From assembly GCA_019638515.1 (NCBI GenBank), contig JAHBTS010000003.1:124001-188000 (forward strand): a DNA stretch of 64,000 nt, given 5' to 3'. Numbering within the stretch: the first letter of the stretch is position 1; every line of letters begins with the position of its first letter. Source of the stretch: Chitinophagales bacterium. GTDB lineage: Bacteria > Bacteroidota > Bacteroidia > Chitinophagales > LD1. Of the stretch, positions 36,141-44,532 are shown one piece after another. A program made the position numbers and the translations under genes. Below the pieces are notes generated by a model. The model worked only from the letters and a program-made list of their open reading frames with translations. It had not been told where the DNA came from and did not search any database.

Positions 36141-36743
36141 TCACAAATTTCTTAATGCTTCTTTTATTAAATTCTCCACCGTTGCTCCCGAATTGGCAGC
36201 AGCTATTTTCATCAATACTTTTTCTGCTTGTGCTTTTTGATAGCCCAGCGCAATGAGGGCATATAACGCTTCTTCGCGGGCGCTATTGTGCGAAGCAATT
36301 GTTAAAGTAGAACCGGCAGTACTGCCCGTTTTGGCTACTTTATCTTTCAATTCTAAAATAATGCGCTTGGCGGTTTTGGGACCAATGCCTTTAATGCTTT
36401 GAATCAACGCCTCGTTTTCGGTAAGAATGGCATGCTTAATATCATCGGGTTTGTGCCCTGAAAGCATTACGCGCGCAGTAGAAGCGCCTACTCCACTTAC
36501 TGAAATCAACAATTCAAATAAATCTTTTTCGCTCTCTTCTGCAAACCCAAACAACTCATAACCACTTAAACTCTGCCCTTCGTTTTTTACTATAAGCGAG
36601 GTATAAAGCTGCACAGCCTCCACCTGTTGAATTGCCGAAAATGTATGCAGACTGATGTTTACTTTAAACCCAATACCGCCATTTTCCACAATTACATAGG
36701 TAGGAGATTTGAACGTAAGTTTGCCGCTCAGATAAGCTATCAT
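36141..36743 (-). CDS. ruvA: Holliday junction branch migration protein RuvA
   Basis: RuvA binds Holliday junctions and loads the RuvB motor in recombinational repair. The 200 residues show the N-terminal OB fold starting MIAYLSGKL, the paired helix-hairpin-helix motifs (FELLISVSGVGASTARVML and LIQSIKGIGPKTAKRII), and the C-terminal three-helix RuvB-binding domain. The frame is open to an ATG at 36782, but the ATG at 36743 gives the standard N-terminus of the family. sprA follows 94 bases downstream. ruvB and ruvC are not in the window. Confidence 0.97.
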   Translation of the reverse strand: MIAYLSGKLTFKSPTYVIVENGGIGFKVNISLHTFSAIQQVEAVQLYTSLIVKNEGQSLSGYELFGFAEESEKDLFELLISVSGVGASTARVMLSGHKPDDIKHAILTENEALIQSIKGIGPKTAKRIILELKDKVAKTGSTAGSTLTIASHNSAREEALYALIALGYQKAQAEKVLMKIAAANSGATVENLIKEALRNL

Positions 36744-36924
36744 ATTTGTTTCAAAATTTGTGAAAATACAAGCATTTACCATTGGCTGGGCTTGCTAATC
36801 CACAGGATAATTTAATAAGTTCTATTTAGTGTATAATTGCTTCGATAGCTCAATTTTGAGGCGCAATGATAATAAATTAGTGTTAAAATTTTAACAGTGA
36901 TAAAGAATAGACTGTAAGCGCTGC

Positions 36925-37689
36925 CTAATCGTTGTTTTTCTGCTTGAATTGTAGTGCTTCTTTGTACTTCAACCATGTTTCTATACTCATGAAAAGGGCA
37001 AACTGCAAGCCTTGCTTTCCTTCTAAAAATCCAAGTTTTAAAAAATAAGAAGTAATAAATTTTGAAACAGGGCTAAAAAGCATCTTAAACAGTAATCCCG
37101 AAGTAGATTTTGCAGCAAGTTGAAGTCCGTTTAATACAGCATAGCGCTGCAACTTTTGCCAATGTTCGCTCTGACTTTCGTAAGCAATATGCAGAATGCT
37201 TCCTTCTAAATGTTGAATATTGGCAGCAGGCTTCATTTCAATTTTTTCATGCACATCGGCTGCATTCCAATTGCCACATTGCTTATTGAATATCCGTAAG
37301 CGTTTGGTAGAATTTATGCCTCCAAAGCGCATCCATCTACCGCAGTAAAAATTCTTGATATTCAAAGTATATGCATCGGCAATTTGTGCAGTTTTAAGTT
37401 GTGCTATCTCTTGTTGCAAAACACTGTCTATAGCTTCATCGGCATCAATACTTAGCACTAAGTTGTGCGAAGTTTGGGCGGTAGCAAACTGCTTCTGCTT
37501 TCCATAATTTTCAAACTGATGCTTAAACATTTTTACACCTAGCGAGCGGCAAATTTCTTCGGTTTTATCGGTTGAATTATCGTTGATAACCACCACAATT
37601 TCATCCACCGTGTTTTGCAGCGATGCAATGGTACGCGCAATGTGTTTTTCTTCGTTAAAAGCAATAATGGCTGCCGAAACTTTATGCAT
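36925..37689 (-). CDS. Glycosyltransferase family 2, LPS-core type (WaaE/KdtX-like)
   Basis: This 254-residue GT-A enzyme has the nucleotide-binding start VSAAIIAFNEEKHIARTI and the DxD-like IDADEAID, then a conserved block GRWMRFGGINSTKRLRIFNK typical of the WaaE/KdtX group that adds glucose to lipid A-core. Membrane segments are few, with one possible amphipathic stretch near 195-225. It overlaps the O-antigen ligase gene by eight bases, which supports a role in lipopolysaccharide or exopolysaccharide assembly. The sugar donor is unknown. Confidence 0.9.
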   Translation of the reverse strand: MHKVSAAIIAFNEEKHIARTIASLQNTVDEIVVVINDNSTDKTEEICRSLGVKMFKHQFENYGKQKQFATAQTSHNLVLSIDADEAIDSVLQQEIAQLKTAQIADAYTLNIKNFYCGRWMRFGGINSTKRLRIFNKQCGNWNAADVHEKIEMKPAANIQHLEGSILHIAYESQSEHWQKLQRYAVLNGLQLAAKSTSGLLFKMLFSPVSKFITSYFLKLGFLEGKQGLQFALFMSIETWLKYKEALQFKQKNND

Positions 37690-38908
37690 TTTCTTTTCCT
37701 GAAACGTGGTGAATTAACAATACCAACCAAACTACGCAAAGACCTGTTCCCATTTGCTCTTCGAGTGTTGGCTCCCATAAAAATGAAGTAAACAACACCA
37801 TGTAAAATACTTTAAACAGCCAGTTGCTCTTACTCCAAAATTTAAACAAAGGAAACAGCAATGCTCCTACCGACAGTACAGCACCCAACCAACCTAAAGT
37901 TACCCACCACCACAATATTTGGTTGTGTGGAAGTTTCTGCTGTGTTTGCTGTAAATCGGGAAAATGCTGTATGTACCAAGCTTGCATGGCATCGTACACA
38001 TCTCCATAACCAACGCCAAAAAACGACTGCTCTTGCGCCACGCTAACCGCAGCTTTCCACGAACGAATGCGCATACCATCTGAAGCATCTAAGTGCTGTG
38101 CCTCGGTATATTTCATTATATCGTACCGCATATATTTTACTTTATTCTCCAAACTCGGAATAGAAGTAAACAAGATAACTACAACAACTATTAACCCCAA
38201 AAACAGCATCCCTGTTCGCCTGTAACCCCACTGCTTTGCATACGCACACAAAAAAACAAGCAAACCTGCATACAACGAAAATATAGCACTACGCACACTT
38301 AAAACATGTACCATAACCAACAAAAACAATGCTATTGAAAAAGCAATTTTATGCTCAACTCCCCTGCTGCTTGCAGCCAGCCACAATGCTGCAAAAAATG
38401 CCATTACCACTAGCAGCGCATATCTAATGTGGCTAAATGGCATGGGAATGGTGCCACCAATAATAATTTGATGATTCACTTCGTGAAAATGCAGCAGGTA
38501 ATTACCCAAAACAAATACTACGCTTACAGTAAAAACTGCTACATACAACCACATTATACTTCTAAACTGTACTGCCTGTAAAGGCTTAAACATTGCAAAA
38601 CCCAGTGGCAACAATAAAAATGGCAGATGAATGCGCACAAAATTAAGCCACACTGCGGTATTGGAACTCCAGCACCCCGAAAATACCACACCCCAAAAAA
38701 GCACTGTAATACTCCACCATTCTCCTCTAAGAAAAGTATCCCTACCAACTTCTTTATAGTTAAGAATGCCCGCCAGCAATACGCCCGCCATGCCAATACT
38801 CAACAATGCCCGCGAAGCGGTAAAGCCAATAAAGATACATAGCAACGAAAGCAATAGCACTCTTTCCGATATATTTCTAAAATTTTTCAAAGTAGTAAGA
38901 ATGTACAC
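37682..38908 (-). CDS. O-antigen ligase family membrane protein
   Basis: The 408-residue protein has about ten to twelve membrane segments and a large loop between about 270 and 330 with the RSWKAAVSVAQEQSFFGVGYG stretch seen in the Wzy_C/WaaL family of O-antigen ligases and polymerases. It begins with GTG at 38908 (reading MYILTTLKNF), since no suitable ATG lies upstream of the first membrane segment. It overlaps the following glycosyltransferase by eight bases and is divergent from meaB. Whether it ligates O-antigen or an exopolysaccharide cannot be told here. Confidence 0.88.
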   Translation of the reverse strand: MYILTTLKNFRNISERVLLLSLLCIFIGFTASRALLSIGMAGVLLAGILNYKEVGRDTFLRGEWWSITVLFWGVVFSGCWSSNTAVWLNFVRIHLPFLLLPLGFAMFKPLQAVQFRSIMWLYVAVFTVSVVFVLGNYLLHFHEVNHQIIIGGTIPMPFSHIRYALLVVMAFFAALWLAASSRGVEHKIAFSIALFLLVMVHVLSVRSAIFSLYAGLLVFLCAYAKQWGYRRTGMLFLGLIVVVVILFTSIPSLENKVKYMRYDIMKYTEAQHLDASDGMRIRSWKAAVSVAQEQSFFGVGYGDVYDAMQAWYIQHFPDLQQTQQKLPHNQILWWWVTLGWLGAVLSVGALLFPLFKFWSKSNWLFKVFYMVLFTSFLWEPTLEEQMGTGLCVVWLVLLIHHVSGKENA

Positions 38909-38980
38909 GTTTACTTCAACTTAATTTTTGTTCCTGTTTTCGCATAGGCTTTTAATTTAGCAGCCTAGCAATTTACAAAA

Positions 38981-39850
38981 GTGCATTTTTCTTCTATTAC
39001 CAACTTTGCAACGCTTGCCAAAGCCATTACTCAGGTAGAAAATTCCTTAGCCGGATTTGAAGAAACCTTAATGGCGCTACAACCTCAATCTATTCCCGTA
39101 ATTGGCTTTACAGGGCCTCCCGGAGCCGGTAAAAGCACCCTCTTAAACGCAACCGTAACGCAATTATTGAGTGAAGAAAAAAAAGTGGGACTCTTGCTTA
39201 TTGACCCTTCATCGCCCTTTAATCTCGGTGCCATACTTGGCGACAGATTGCGCTTGAGTGCTCACTTTAACCACCCCAATTTATTTATACGATCCATTGC
39301 CACGCGTGGCTTGCTGGGTGGGCTAAGCCACACTATTGTAGAAGTATTGGAAGTAATGAAAAGCTATACTTTCGACTATATTTTTATTGAAACTGTTGGC
39401 GTAGGACAAAGTGAAGTTGAAATTGCCGGACTTGCGGATAAAACAATAGTAATACTGGTTCCCGAAGCTGGCGATAGCGTGCAAACCATGAAAGCCGGCA
39501 TTATGGAAATTGCCGATGTTTTTGTGGTGAACAAAGCCGATAGAGCCGATGCCGAAAGCATGGTGCAAGCCTTACAAACTCAATTGCACCTTGCCGATAA
39601 AGATTACATTCCGGTAATAAAAACTATAGCTGTAGAAAATAGTGGCATTACAGAACTCATTTCAACTTTCAGCGAAAAAACGAGTGTAAACGAAAACCGA
39701 AAAACACAACTCCTACTTTCAAAAGCACTCACAATTATTCAACGCGAAAAGATGAAACACTTTGATGTATCTGCATTTTCAAGAGATTTAAAAGAGGCGG
39801 TTACTATGGAAAATTTTAGCCTCTACCGCTTTGTGAAAAAGTATTTCTAA
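38981..39850 (+). CDS. meaB: Methylmalonyl-CoA mutase-associated GTPase MeaB
   Basis: MeaB is a G3E-type GTPase that protects and helps load adenosylcobalamin onto methylmalonyl-CoA mutase. The 289-residue protein has the P-loop GPPGAGKST at 45-53, the FIETVGVGQSEVEIAG box, and the NKADRADAE specificity region near 185. It is a little shorter than typical MeaB (about 310-330). The start is GTG at 38981, the only start that leaves the ALAKAITQVE-like N-terminal helix. The mutase genes are not in the window. Its 3' end is six bases from gldG, which is convergent. Confidence 0.93.
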   Translation: MHFSSITNFATLAKAITQVENSLAGFEETLMALQPQSIPVIGFTGPPGAGKSTLLNATVTQLLSEEKKVGLLLIDPSSPFNLGAILGDRLRLSAHFNHPNLFIRSIATRGLLGGLSHTIVEVLEVMKSYTFDYIFIETVGVGQSEVEIAGLADKTIVILVPEAGDSVQTMKAGIMEIADVFVVNKADRADAESMVQALQTQLHLADKDYIPVIKTIAVENSGITELISTFSEKTSVNENRKTQLLLSKALTIIQREKMKHFDVSAFSRDLKEAVTMENFSLYRFVKKYF

Positions 39851-39855
39851 TCTAT

Positions 39856-41598
39856 TTACGAAGCATAGCGTTTTCTGCGCCAGTAGGTAAATACCAATCC
39901 TGCCAATGCCGTAATTAACATAGGCAACACCACATTTAGCAATTGCAGTTTTGTTTTATACTCGTTCACCTTAGTTGAATCCAGCAAACGCAACTTCACT
40001 TCCTTATTGCGGGTTTCCAATAAACCTGCATTATCGGCAAGGTATTCAATACTGTTTAGCATAAAGTCTTTATTGGCTAAAGTCTGGCGCGTAAAAGGCT
40101 GGTATCCCAAAGGATATGCGCTGTTATCGTTGCGCTTTTCGTTGCGAATAATATCGCCATCGGCAATTACTATTTGCTTTGCCTGTTTTCCTTCGGCCAA
40201 GAATTTTAAATCTTCGAGCGAATCGTTTACCGCTAAAAATTCCGGTGCCAAACGGTTCTTAAATACCGATTGGAAGTTTCCTTCCAACAATACTGCCACC
40301 GGCAAATTTTTCTGGTTGAAATATCGAGGATCGGGGCGATCGGCAACTATACCAAAATTAACGCGAGCCGGAGTACGCACTGCCTTAGAGTTATCGGTTG
40401 TATTGAGCAGTATTGTTTTCCTTATACCTATATTTTTAATAGTATCTATAGTACTTGCAAACTGTGCTGCCACCGGATCTAAATTTCTATTGATGGCATG
40501 GTTGTTATTACTAATTAAATATGGCGCATAAAACCATGGAAACAACTGTGTTTGCGGGCTATTGCCCAAATTGCCAATTACCAAAGGAATAGCTCCGCAA
40601 AGATTAATATCCTGCACCAAATCGCCATTGATGCGCACACCGTATTTAAATAGTTGGTCTTCTAAATTCAAATCTCTATCTACCACAAACTGCCCGGTAA
40701 GGTTTTCTTTTAGCGAATCCATATCTGCCGTGGTAGCGTCTAACAACCAAAGCACATTGCCGCCACGCATAATATATTGGTCTATTTTATACTTCTGCTT
40801 TTCATCGAATGCTACTCTTGGCTTGGCAATAACCAATGCATCAAAACGGGAAGGAATGGCAAAAGTACTGTCTAAATTTAGTTCTTGAACCTGATAGCGC
40901 TGTGCAATAAGTGTATTTAAAATATCGGCTAGATCTAACCTGTTCAACTCTCCATTTCCTTGTAAAAATGCTACTCTAGGTTGCCTGTATTGCGATATTT
41001 TTTTTATGGCATTGGTGAACTTATATTCTAATTGAATAACCGAATTGTTTAAAATTTCTTCGGGCGAAAAGCCTGCTTGGTTTTCCAGCAATTGTACCGG
41101 AAAAGATTGCCCTGCATACGTAACAATTGCACCCGGCACAATTATCCGCTGCGTGTTGGCATCTTTCCCTTGTGTGGTTAAATTGGTTGCCGTTAAACCT
41201 TGCTTGCGCAGCTCATCAATTACATCTTTTTTTTCCGCCTCCGTTTTCCCTTCGAGCGGATCGTAAAATTCAAAATGAATAGCACTGCGGTTTACGGCTC
41301 GCATTTCGTTCAAAATATCTTTGGCAGATTCCTTAAGGCGCACAAAGCCGGCAGGCAAATCGCCTGCCAAATAAACTTTCACCACTACTTCATCTTTCAA
41401 TCCCTTTACAAGTGCTTTAGTGGAAGTAGAAAGCGAATATCTTTTCTCTGAAGTAAGGTCGAAGCGCAGATAAAAAAAGGATGCCACCACATTCAGCAAC
41501 ACTAAAGCCGCCAGAGAAAGCACCAGCGAAGTAATTACTTCCTGCTTTGTATATTTCTTAGCATTCACCGTTTCTGTATTATTCTTCTTTCCTACCAT
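39856..41598 (-). CDS. gldG: Gliding motility ABC transporter substrate-binding subunit GldG
   Basis: GldG, with the permease GldF and the ATPase GldA, makes an ABC transporter linked to gliding motility in Flavobacterium and relatives. The 580 residues begin with an N-terminal membrane segment (about 22-48), then the large extracytoplasmic GldG domain with FEFYDPLEGKTEAEKKDV and VAFLQGNGELNRLDLADI, and end with a C-terminal membrane segment (about 555-573). The gene starts seven bases inside gldF, which shows coupling. gldA lies separately at 55280-56185. Confidence 0.95.
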   Translation of the reverse strand: MVGKKNNTETVNAKKYTKQEVITSLVLSLAALVLLNVVASFFYLRFDLTSEKRYSLSTSTKALVKGLKDEVVVKVYLAGDLPAGFVRLKESAKDILNEMRAVNRSAIHFEFYDPLEGKTEAEKKDVIDELRKQGLTATNLTTQGKDANTQRIIVPGAIVTYAGQSFPVQLLENQAGFSPEEILNNSVIQLEYKFTNAIKKISQYRQPRVAFLQGNGELNRLDLADILNTLIAQRYQVQELNLDSTFAIPSRFDALVIAKPRVAFDEKQKYKIDQYIMRGGNVLWLLDATTADMDSLKENLTGQFVVDRDLNLEDQLFKYGVRINGDLVQDINLCGAIPLVIGNLGNSPQTQLFPWFYAPYLISNNNHAINRNLDPVAAQFASTIDTIKNIGIRKTILLNTTDNSKAVRTPARVNFGIVADRPDPRYFNQKNLPVAVLLEGNFQSVFKNRLAPEFLAVNDSLEDLKFLAEGKQAKQIVIADGDIIRNEKRNDNSAYPLGYQPFTRQTLANKDFMLNSIEYLADNAGLLETRNKEVKLRLLDSTKVNEYKTKLQLLNVVLPMLITALAGLVFTYWRRKRYAS

Positions 41599-42323
41599 TT
41601 TCTTGCGCTCAACGCTGTTTTTGTGAACAAAAGAAATGCAGCAATTAAACTGAAAAAGTACACCAAATCGCGCGTATCCAACACGCCTTTACTCATGCTG
41701 ATATAATGTGCATCTATACCTAACTGCTCCACAATAAAATCACTTTTACCAAAAAATACACCCAACTTGGCAAGGTATGTAAATGCTTGATACAGTAAGA
41801 AACAAAGCAACACGCCAAATAAAAATGCAACTATTTGATTGGGCGTAACCGAAGATGCAAAAATGCCGATTGCAGCAAACACACACCCCAATAAAAATAA
41901 GCCAATGTAAGAGCCTGCAATGCCTCCTGTATCTACATTTCCAACCGGTAATGCAGTTTGGTATATTGTAATAAAATAAATAAATGTGGGAAGCAGTGCC
42001 ATTGCCAACAAAGTAATGGCAGCCAAATATTTCCCGGCCACAATTTGAAATTCTGAAACAGGGCGCGTAACCAGCAATTCAAAAGTACCGACACTTATTT
42101 CTTCAGAAAAGCTACGCATAGTAATAGCAGGAATAAGCAACATGAAAATATAGGGCGACAGCGCAAAAAGCCCATCAATATTGGCATACCCAAAATCTAA
42201 AATGCTGGTATCGGGAAAAATCCAAAGAAACAATCCCAATACCAATAAAAACACCAATAGAGCCAAAAAGCCTACCAGCGAACTAAAAAACTGCTGAACT
42301 TCTTTAACGTAAATTGCCCACAT
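41592..42323 (-). CDS. gldF: Gliding motility ABC transporter permease subunit GldF
   Basis: GldF is the ABC-2 permease of the GldAFG transporter. The 243-residue protein has about six membrane segments and the GldF signature ISVGTFELLVTRPVSEFQIV. The ATG at 42323 is preferred over a TTG nine bases upstream, because the ATG follows a TAnnTTTG element by a few bases. Its stop overlaps the gldG start by seven bases. The divergent neighbour is a class I amidotransferase. Confidence 0.95.
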   Translation of the reverse strand: MWAIYVKEVQQFFSSLVGFLALLVFLLVLGLFLWIFPDTSILDFGYANIDGLFALSPYIFMLLIPAITMRSFSEEISVGTFELLVTRPVSEFQIVAGKYLAAITLLAMALLPTFIYFITIYQTALPVGNVDTGGIAGSYIGLFLLGCVFAAIGIFASSVTPNQIVAFLFGVLLCFLLYQAFTYLAKLGVFFGKSDFIVEQLGIDAHYISMSKGVLDTRDLVYFFSLIAAFLLFTKTALSARKW

Positions 42324-42329
42324 AAAAAG

Positions 42330-42362
42330 CAAAAATAGTTTTGTTTATCTTTTCGTTTTCAA
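42330..42362 (-). promoter_or_regulatory. Promoter of gldF-gldG
   Basis: On the minus strand a TTG (42360-42362) and a perfect -7 element TATTTTTG (42330-42337) are separated by 22 bases, a good Bacteroidota promoter. The -7 element ends six bases before the gldF ATG, so the leader would be only a few bases long. Confidence 0.6.
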
Positions 42363-42383
42363 ATAAATTTAAAGTAGCTGTTT

Positions 42384-42391
42384 TATGTTTG
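42384..42391 (+). promoter_or_regulatory. Candidate -7 element (TATGTTTG) of the amidotransferase-menA operon
   Basis: The bases TATGTTTG match TAnnTTTG perfectly and lie seven bases before the ATG at 42399. A -33 TTG is not visible at proper spacing. It is divergent from the gldF promoter within the same 75-base gap. Confidence 0.5.
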
Positions 42392-42398
42392 CAGCATC

Positions 42399-43091
42399 AT
42401 GGTATCAAAAAAAGTTATAGGCATTACCGATTGCGGTAAATTTCAAAACTACTTCGATTGGATTGCAACTTACTCCAGCGAATTAGAAATAGTAAAACTA
42501 AGCTATCGCCTCAATAATCTTAGCGATATTGAAAAGTGTACACACATAGTGCTTACCGGAGGCGAAGATGTGCACCCACGCTTCTACAACCAACCGGAGA
42601 TGCTGCAATACTGCTCCGCAACCGATATGGATGAAGCACGCGATGAATTTGAATGGAAAGTGCTGGAGTATTCACAAAAAAATAATTTACCGCTTTTGGG
42701 TATTTGCCGCGGACTGCAAATTGCCAATGTATTTTTTGGTGGCACACTCATTCCCGACTTGCCTTCGTTTGGAAAATACAACCACTCAAAATTTGCAGAA
42801 GGGAAAGACCGCTATCACGAAGTAAGCGTTGATGCCAATTCGCTCTTACACAAAATTACACAAAGCGATAAAGGCATTATTAACAGCGCACACCACCAAA
42901 GTGCCGGAAAAATTGGCACTAACTTAGTGGTAAATAGCTTTTCGCCCGATGGTGTAGTAGAAGGAATAGAAAGAAGAAGTTCTGGCAACCAAGCTTGGCT
43001 TTTGTTGGTGCAATGGCATCCGGAACGTATGCGCGACAGAAACTACAATCCATTCTCCATCAATATCCGCAAAGCATTTTTAGAGGCATGA
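42399..43091 (+). CDS. Class I glutamine amidotransferase / gamma-glutamyl-GABA hydrolase family (peptidase C26)
   Basis: This 230-residue protein has a Triad GATase fold: the nucleophile Cys103 in LLGICRGLQIAN, an HHQSAGKIG block, and the C-terminal QWHPERM with the catalytic histidine and glutamate. The family includes gamma-glutamyl-gamma-aminobutyrate hydrolase (PuuD), but many Bacteroidota members are uncharacterised. The stop overlaps the menA start (ATGA), so menA expression is coupled to it. Why a hydrolase sits before a menaquinone gene is not clear. Confidence 0.87.
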   Translation: MVSKKVIGITDCGKFQNYFDWIATYSSELEIVKLSYRLNNLSDIEKCTHIVLTGGEDVHPRFYNQPEMLQYCSATDMDEARDEFEWKVLEYSQKNNLPLLGICRGLQIANVFFGGTLIPDLPSFGKYNHSKFAEGKDRYHEVSVDANSLLHKITQSDKGIINSAHHQSAGKIGTNLVVNSFSPDGVVEGIERRSSGNQAWLLLVQWHPERMRDRNYNPFSINIRKAFLEA

Positions 43092-43999
43092 GCAAACTAC
43101 AGGCGTGGCTGCACGCATCTCGCTTACGCACTTTGCCACTGGCCTTTTCATCAATTATTACAGGTAGTGCCATTGCCTATAAACATGCCCCACAGCATTT
43201 CAACTATACCGTTTTAATACTGTGCTTTATTACTACTCTATTGCTTCAAATACTTTCGAACCTTGCCAACGATTATGGCGACAGCCAAAAAGGAACCGAT
43301 AACAGCGAGCGCATTGGCCCCACACGCGCTATACAATCGGGCGCTTTAAGTTTTAATGAAATGAAACAGGGCATAATTGTTTGTACCTCGCTTGCATTGC
43401 TCAGCGGCATTTGGCTAATTATTGAAGCCACCAAAGGAATGCATTTTGGCGTGGGGTTCGCCTTCCTTTTATTGGGATTATCTTCTATTGCCGCAGCCAT
43501 AAAATATACCGTTGGAAAAAATGCCTACGGTTACTTGGGCTTGGGCGATGTATTTGTTATTTTCTTCTTTGGCTGGGTTGGTGTAGCAGGAAGCTACTAT
43601 TTGCAAGCAAAATACTTTTCGGCCATAGTATTGCTGCCTGCTACCACTATTGGCTTTTTGGCTGCTACCGTTCTGCATCTCAACAACATGCGCGACAGAG
43701 AAAACGACCAAAACTCCAATAAAATTACACTTGCCGTGCGCCTTGGCTTTGACAATGCAAAACCCTACTTCTATTGGCTAAATATAATTGCCTTATTTTC
43801 GTTGGGGCTTTTCTTTTTATGGTCTAAACTATACTGGTGGCAATTTGCTATTGCAGTATTGCCATTTGCAATTTTGGGAACTACTTGCTTTAAAGTTCAT
43901 CAAATTAAACAAGCGCAAGATTTCGACCCGCTGCTTAAAGTAAATGCACTCAGTACTTTTTTACTTTCGCTACTTTTTGCGTTGGCACTTATACTTTAA
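43088..43999 (+). CDS. menA: 1,4-dihydroxy-2-naphthoate polyprenyltransferase MenA
   Basis: MenA prenylates 1,4-dihydroxy-2-naphthoate to demethylmenaquinone at the inner membrane. The 303-residue protein has eight to nine membrane segments and the aspartate-rich UbiA motifs: NDYGDSQKGTDN near the first loop and NNMRDRENDQNSNK in the second. I chose the ATG at 43088 because it overlaps the amidotransferase stop and starts MSKLQAWLHASRLRTLPLA, the standard N-terminus; an in-frame ATG at 42995 would extend it into the upstream gene. The prenyl donor could come from the polyprenyl diphosphate synthase at 52853-53827. Confidence 0.95.
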   Translation: MSKLQAWLHASRLRTLPLAFSSIITGSAIAYKHAPQHFNYTVLILCFITTLLLQILSNLANDYGDSQKGTDNSERIGPTRAIQSGALSFNEMKQGIIVCTSLALLSGIWLIIEATKGMHFGVGFAFLLLGLSSIAAAIKYTVGKNAYGYLGLGDVFVIFFFGWVGVAGSYYLQAKYFSAIVLLPATTIGFLAATVLHLNNMRDRENDQNSNKITLAVRLGFDNAKPYFYWLNIIALFSLGLFFLWSKLYWWQFAIAVLPFAILGTTCFKVHQIKQAQDFDPLLKVNALSTFLLSLLFALALIL

Positions 44000-44017
44000 A
44001 CTAAATAGCAAACGGAC

Positions 44018-44527
44018 TTATGCAAACAGCGCCTTCAATTCTTTAGCATCGGCAGGTTTCATTCTTCCGGCCAATACCAATCTTAACTCCCTCCTGCGAA
44101 GCGCACTTTCAAATTGCTTTTGCTCTTCTTCGCTTTCCGGCAATATGGCATTTACTTTTTTGGGTCTTCCATTACTATCTAATGCCACAAAAGTATAGTA
44201 AGCCTCGTTGCAGCGATAGCGTGTTTGCGATGGCAAATTTTCTGCCCATACTTCAATATGTGTTTCGAGCGAAGTATTAAAAACGCGTGTAACTTTAGCA
44301 GTTATAGTTACCACATCGCCCAATTTAATTGGGTTCTCAAAACTCACATTATCTACCGAAGCTGTTACCACTACTGCATTTGCATGCTTTCCGGCAGCAA
44401 TGGCAGAGGCAATATCCATCCAGTGAAGAATTTTTCCACCGCGCAGATTGTGTAGTGCATTGGTATCGTTTGGCAAAACGATTTCGGTCATAATTATCTT
44501 AGACTCCGAAGGTGTTTTTGAATTCAT
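44018..44527 (-). CDS. Acyl-CoA thioesterase, hotdog fold
   Basis: This 169-residue protein is a single hotdog domain of the YciA/acyl-CoA hydrolase group with the signature NLRGGKILHWMDIASAIAAG and the VDNVSFENPIKLGDVV strand. Such enzymes hydrolyse medium- and long-chain acyl-CoA in the cytoplasm. The helix following strand 5 (LRRRELRLVLAGR) is extended by about 30 residues at the C-terminus. It lies five bases after the stop of the M16-like gene and may be on the same transcript. Confidence 0.9.
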   Translation of the reverse strand: MNSKTPSESKIIMTEIVLPNDTNALHNLRGGKILHWMDIASAIAAGKHANAVVVTASVDNVSFENPIKLGDVVTITAKVTRVFNTSLETHIEVWAENLPSQTRYRCNEAYYTFVALDSNGRPKKVNAILPESEEEQKQFESALRRRELRLVLAGRMKPADAKELKALFA

Positions 44528-44532
44528 ATTTT

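Noticed and set aside
36744..36782. Alternative ATG for ruvA at 36782
   Set aside because: The family starts with MIAYLSG, which is at 36743; the extra 13 residues are not conserved in RuvA as I know it.
42995..43087. Upstream in-frame extension of menA to an ATG at 42995
   Set aside because: It overlaps the upstream amidotransferase gene by nearly 100 bases, and the ATGA overlap at 43088 gives the standard MenA N-terminus.
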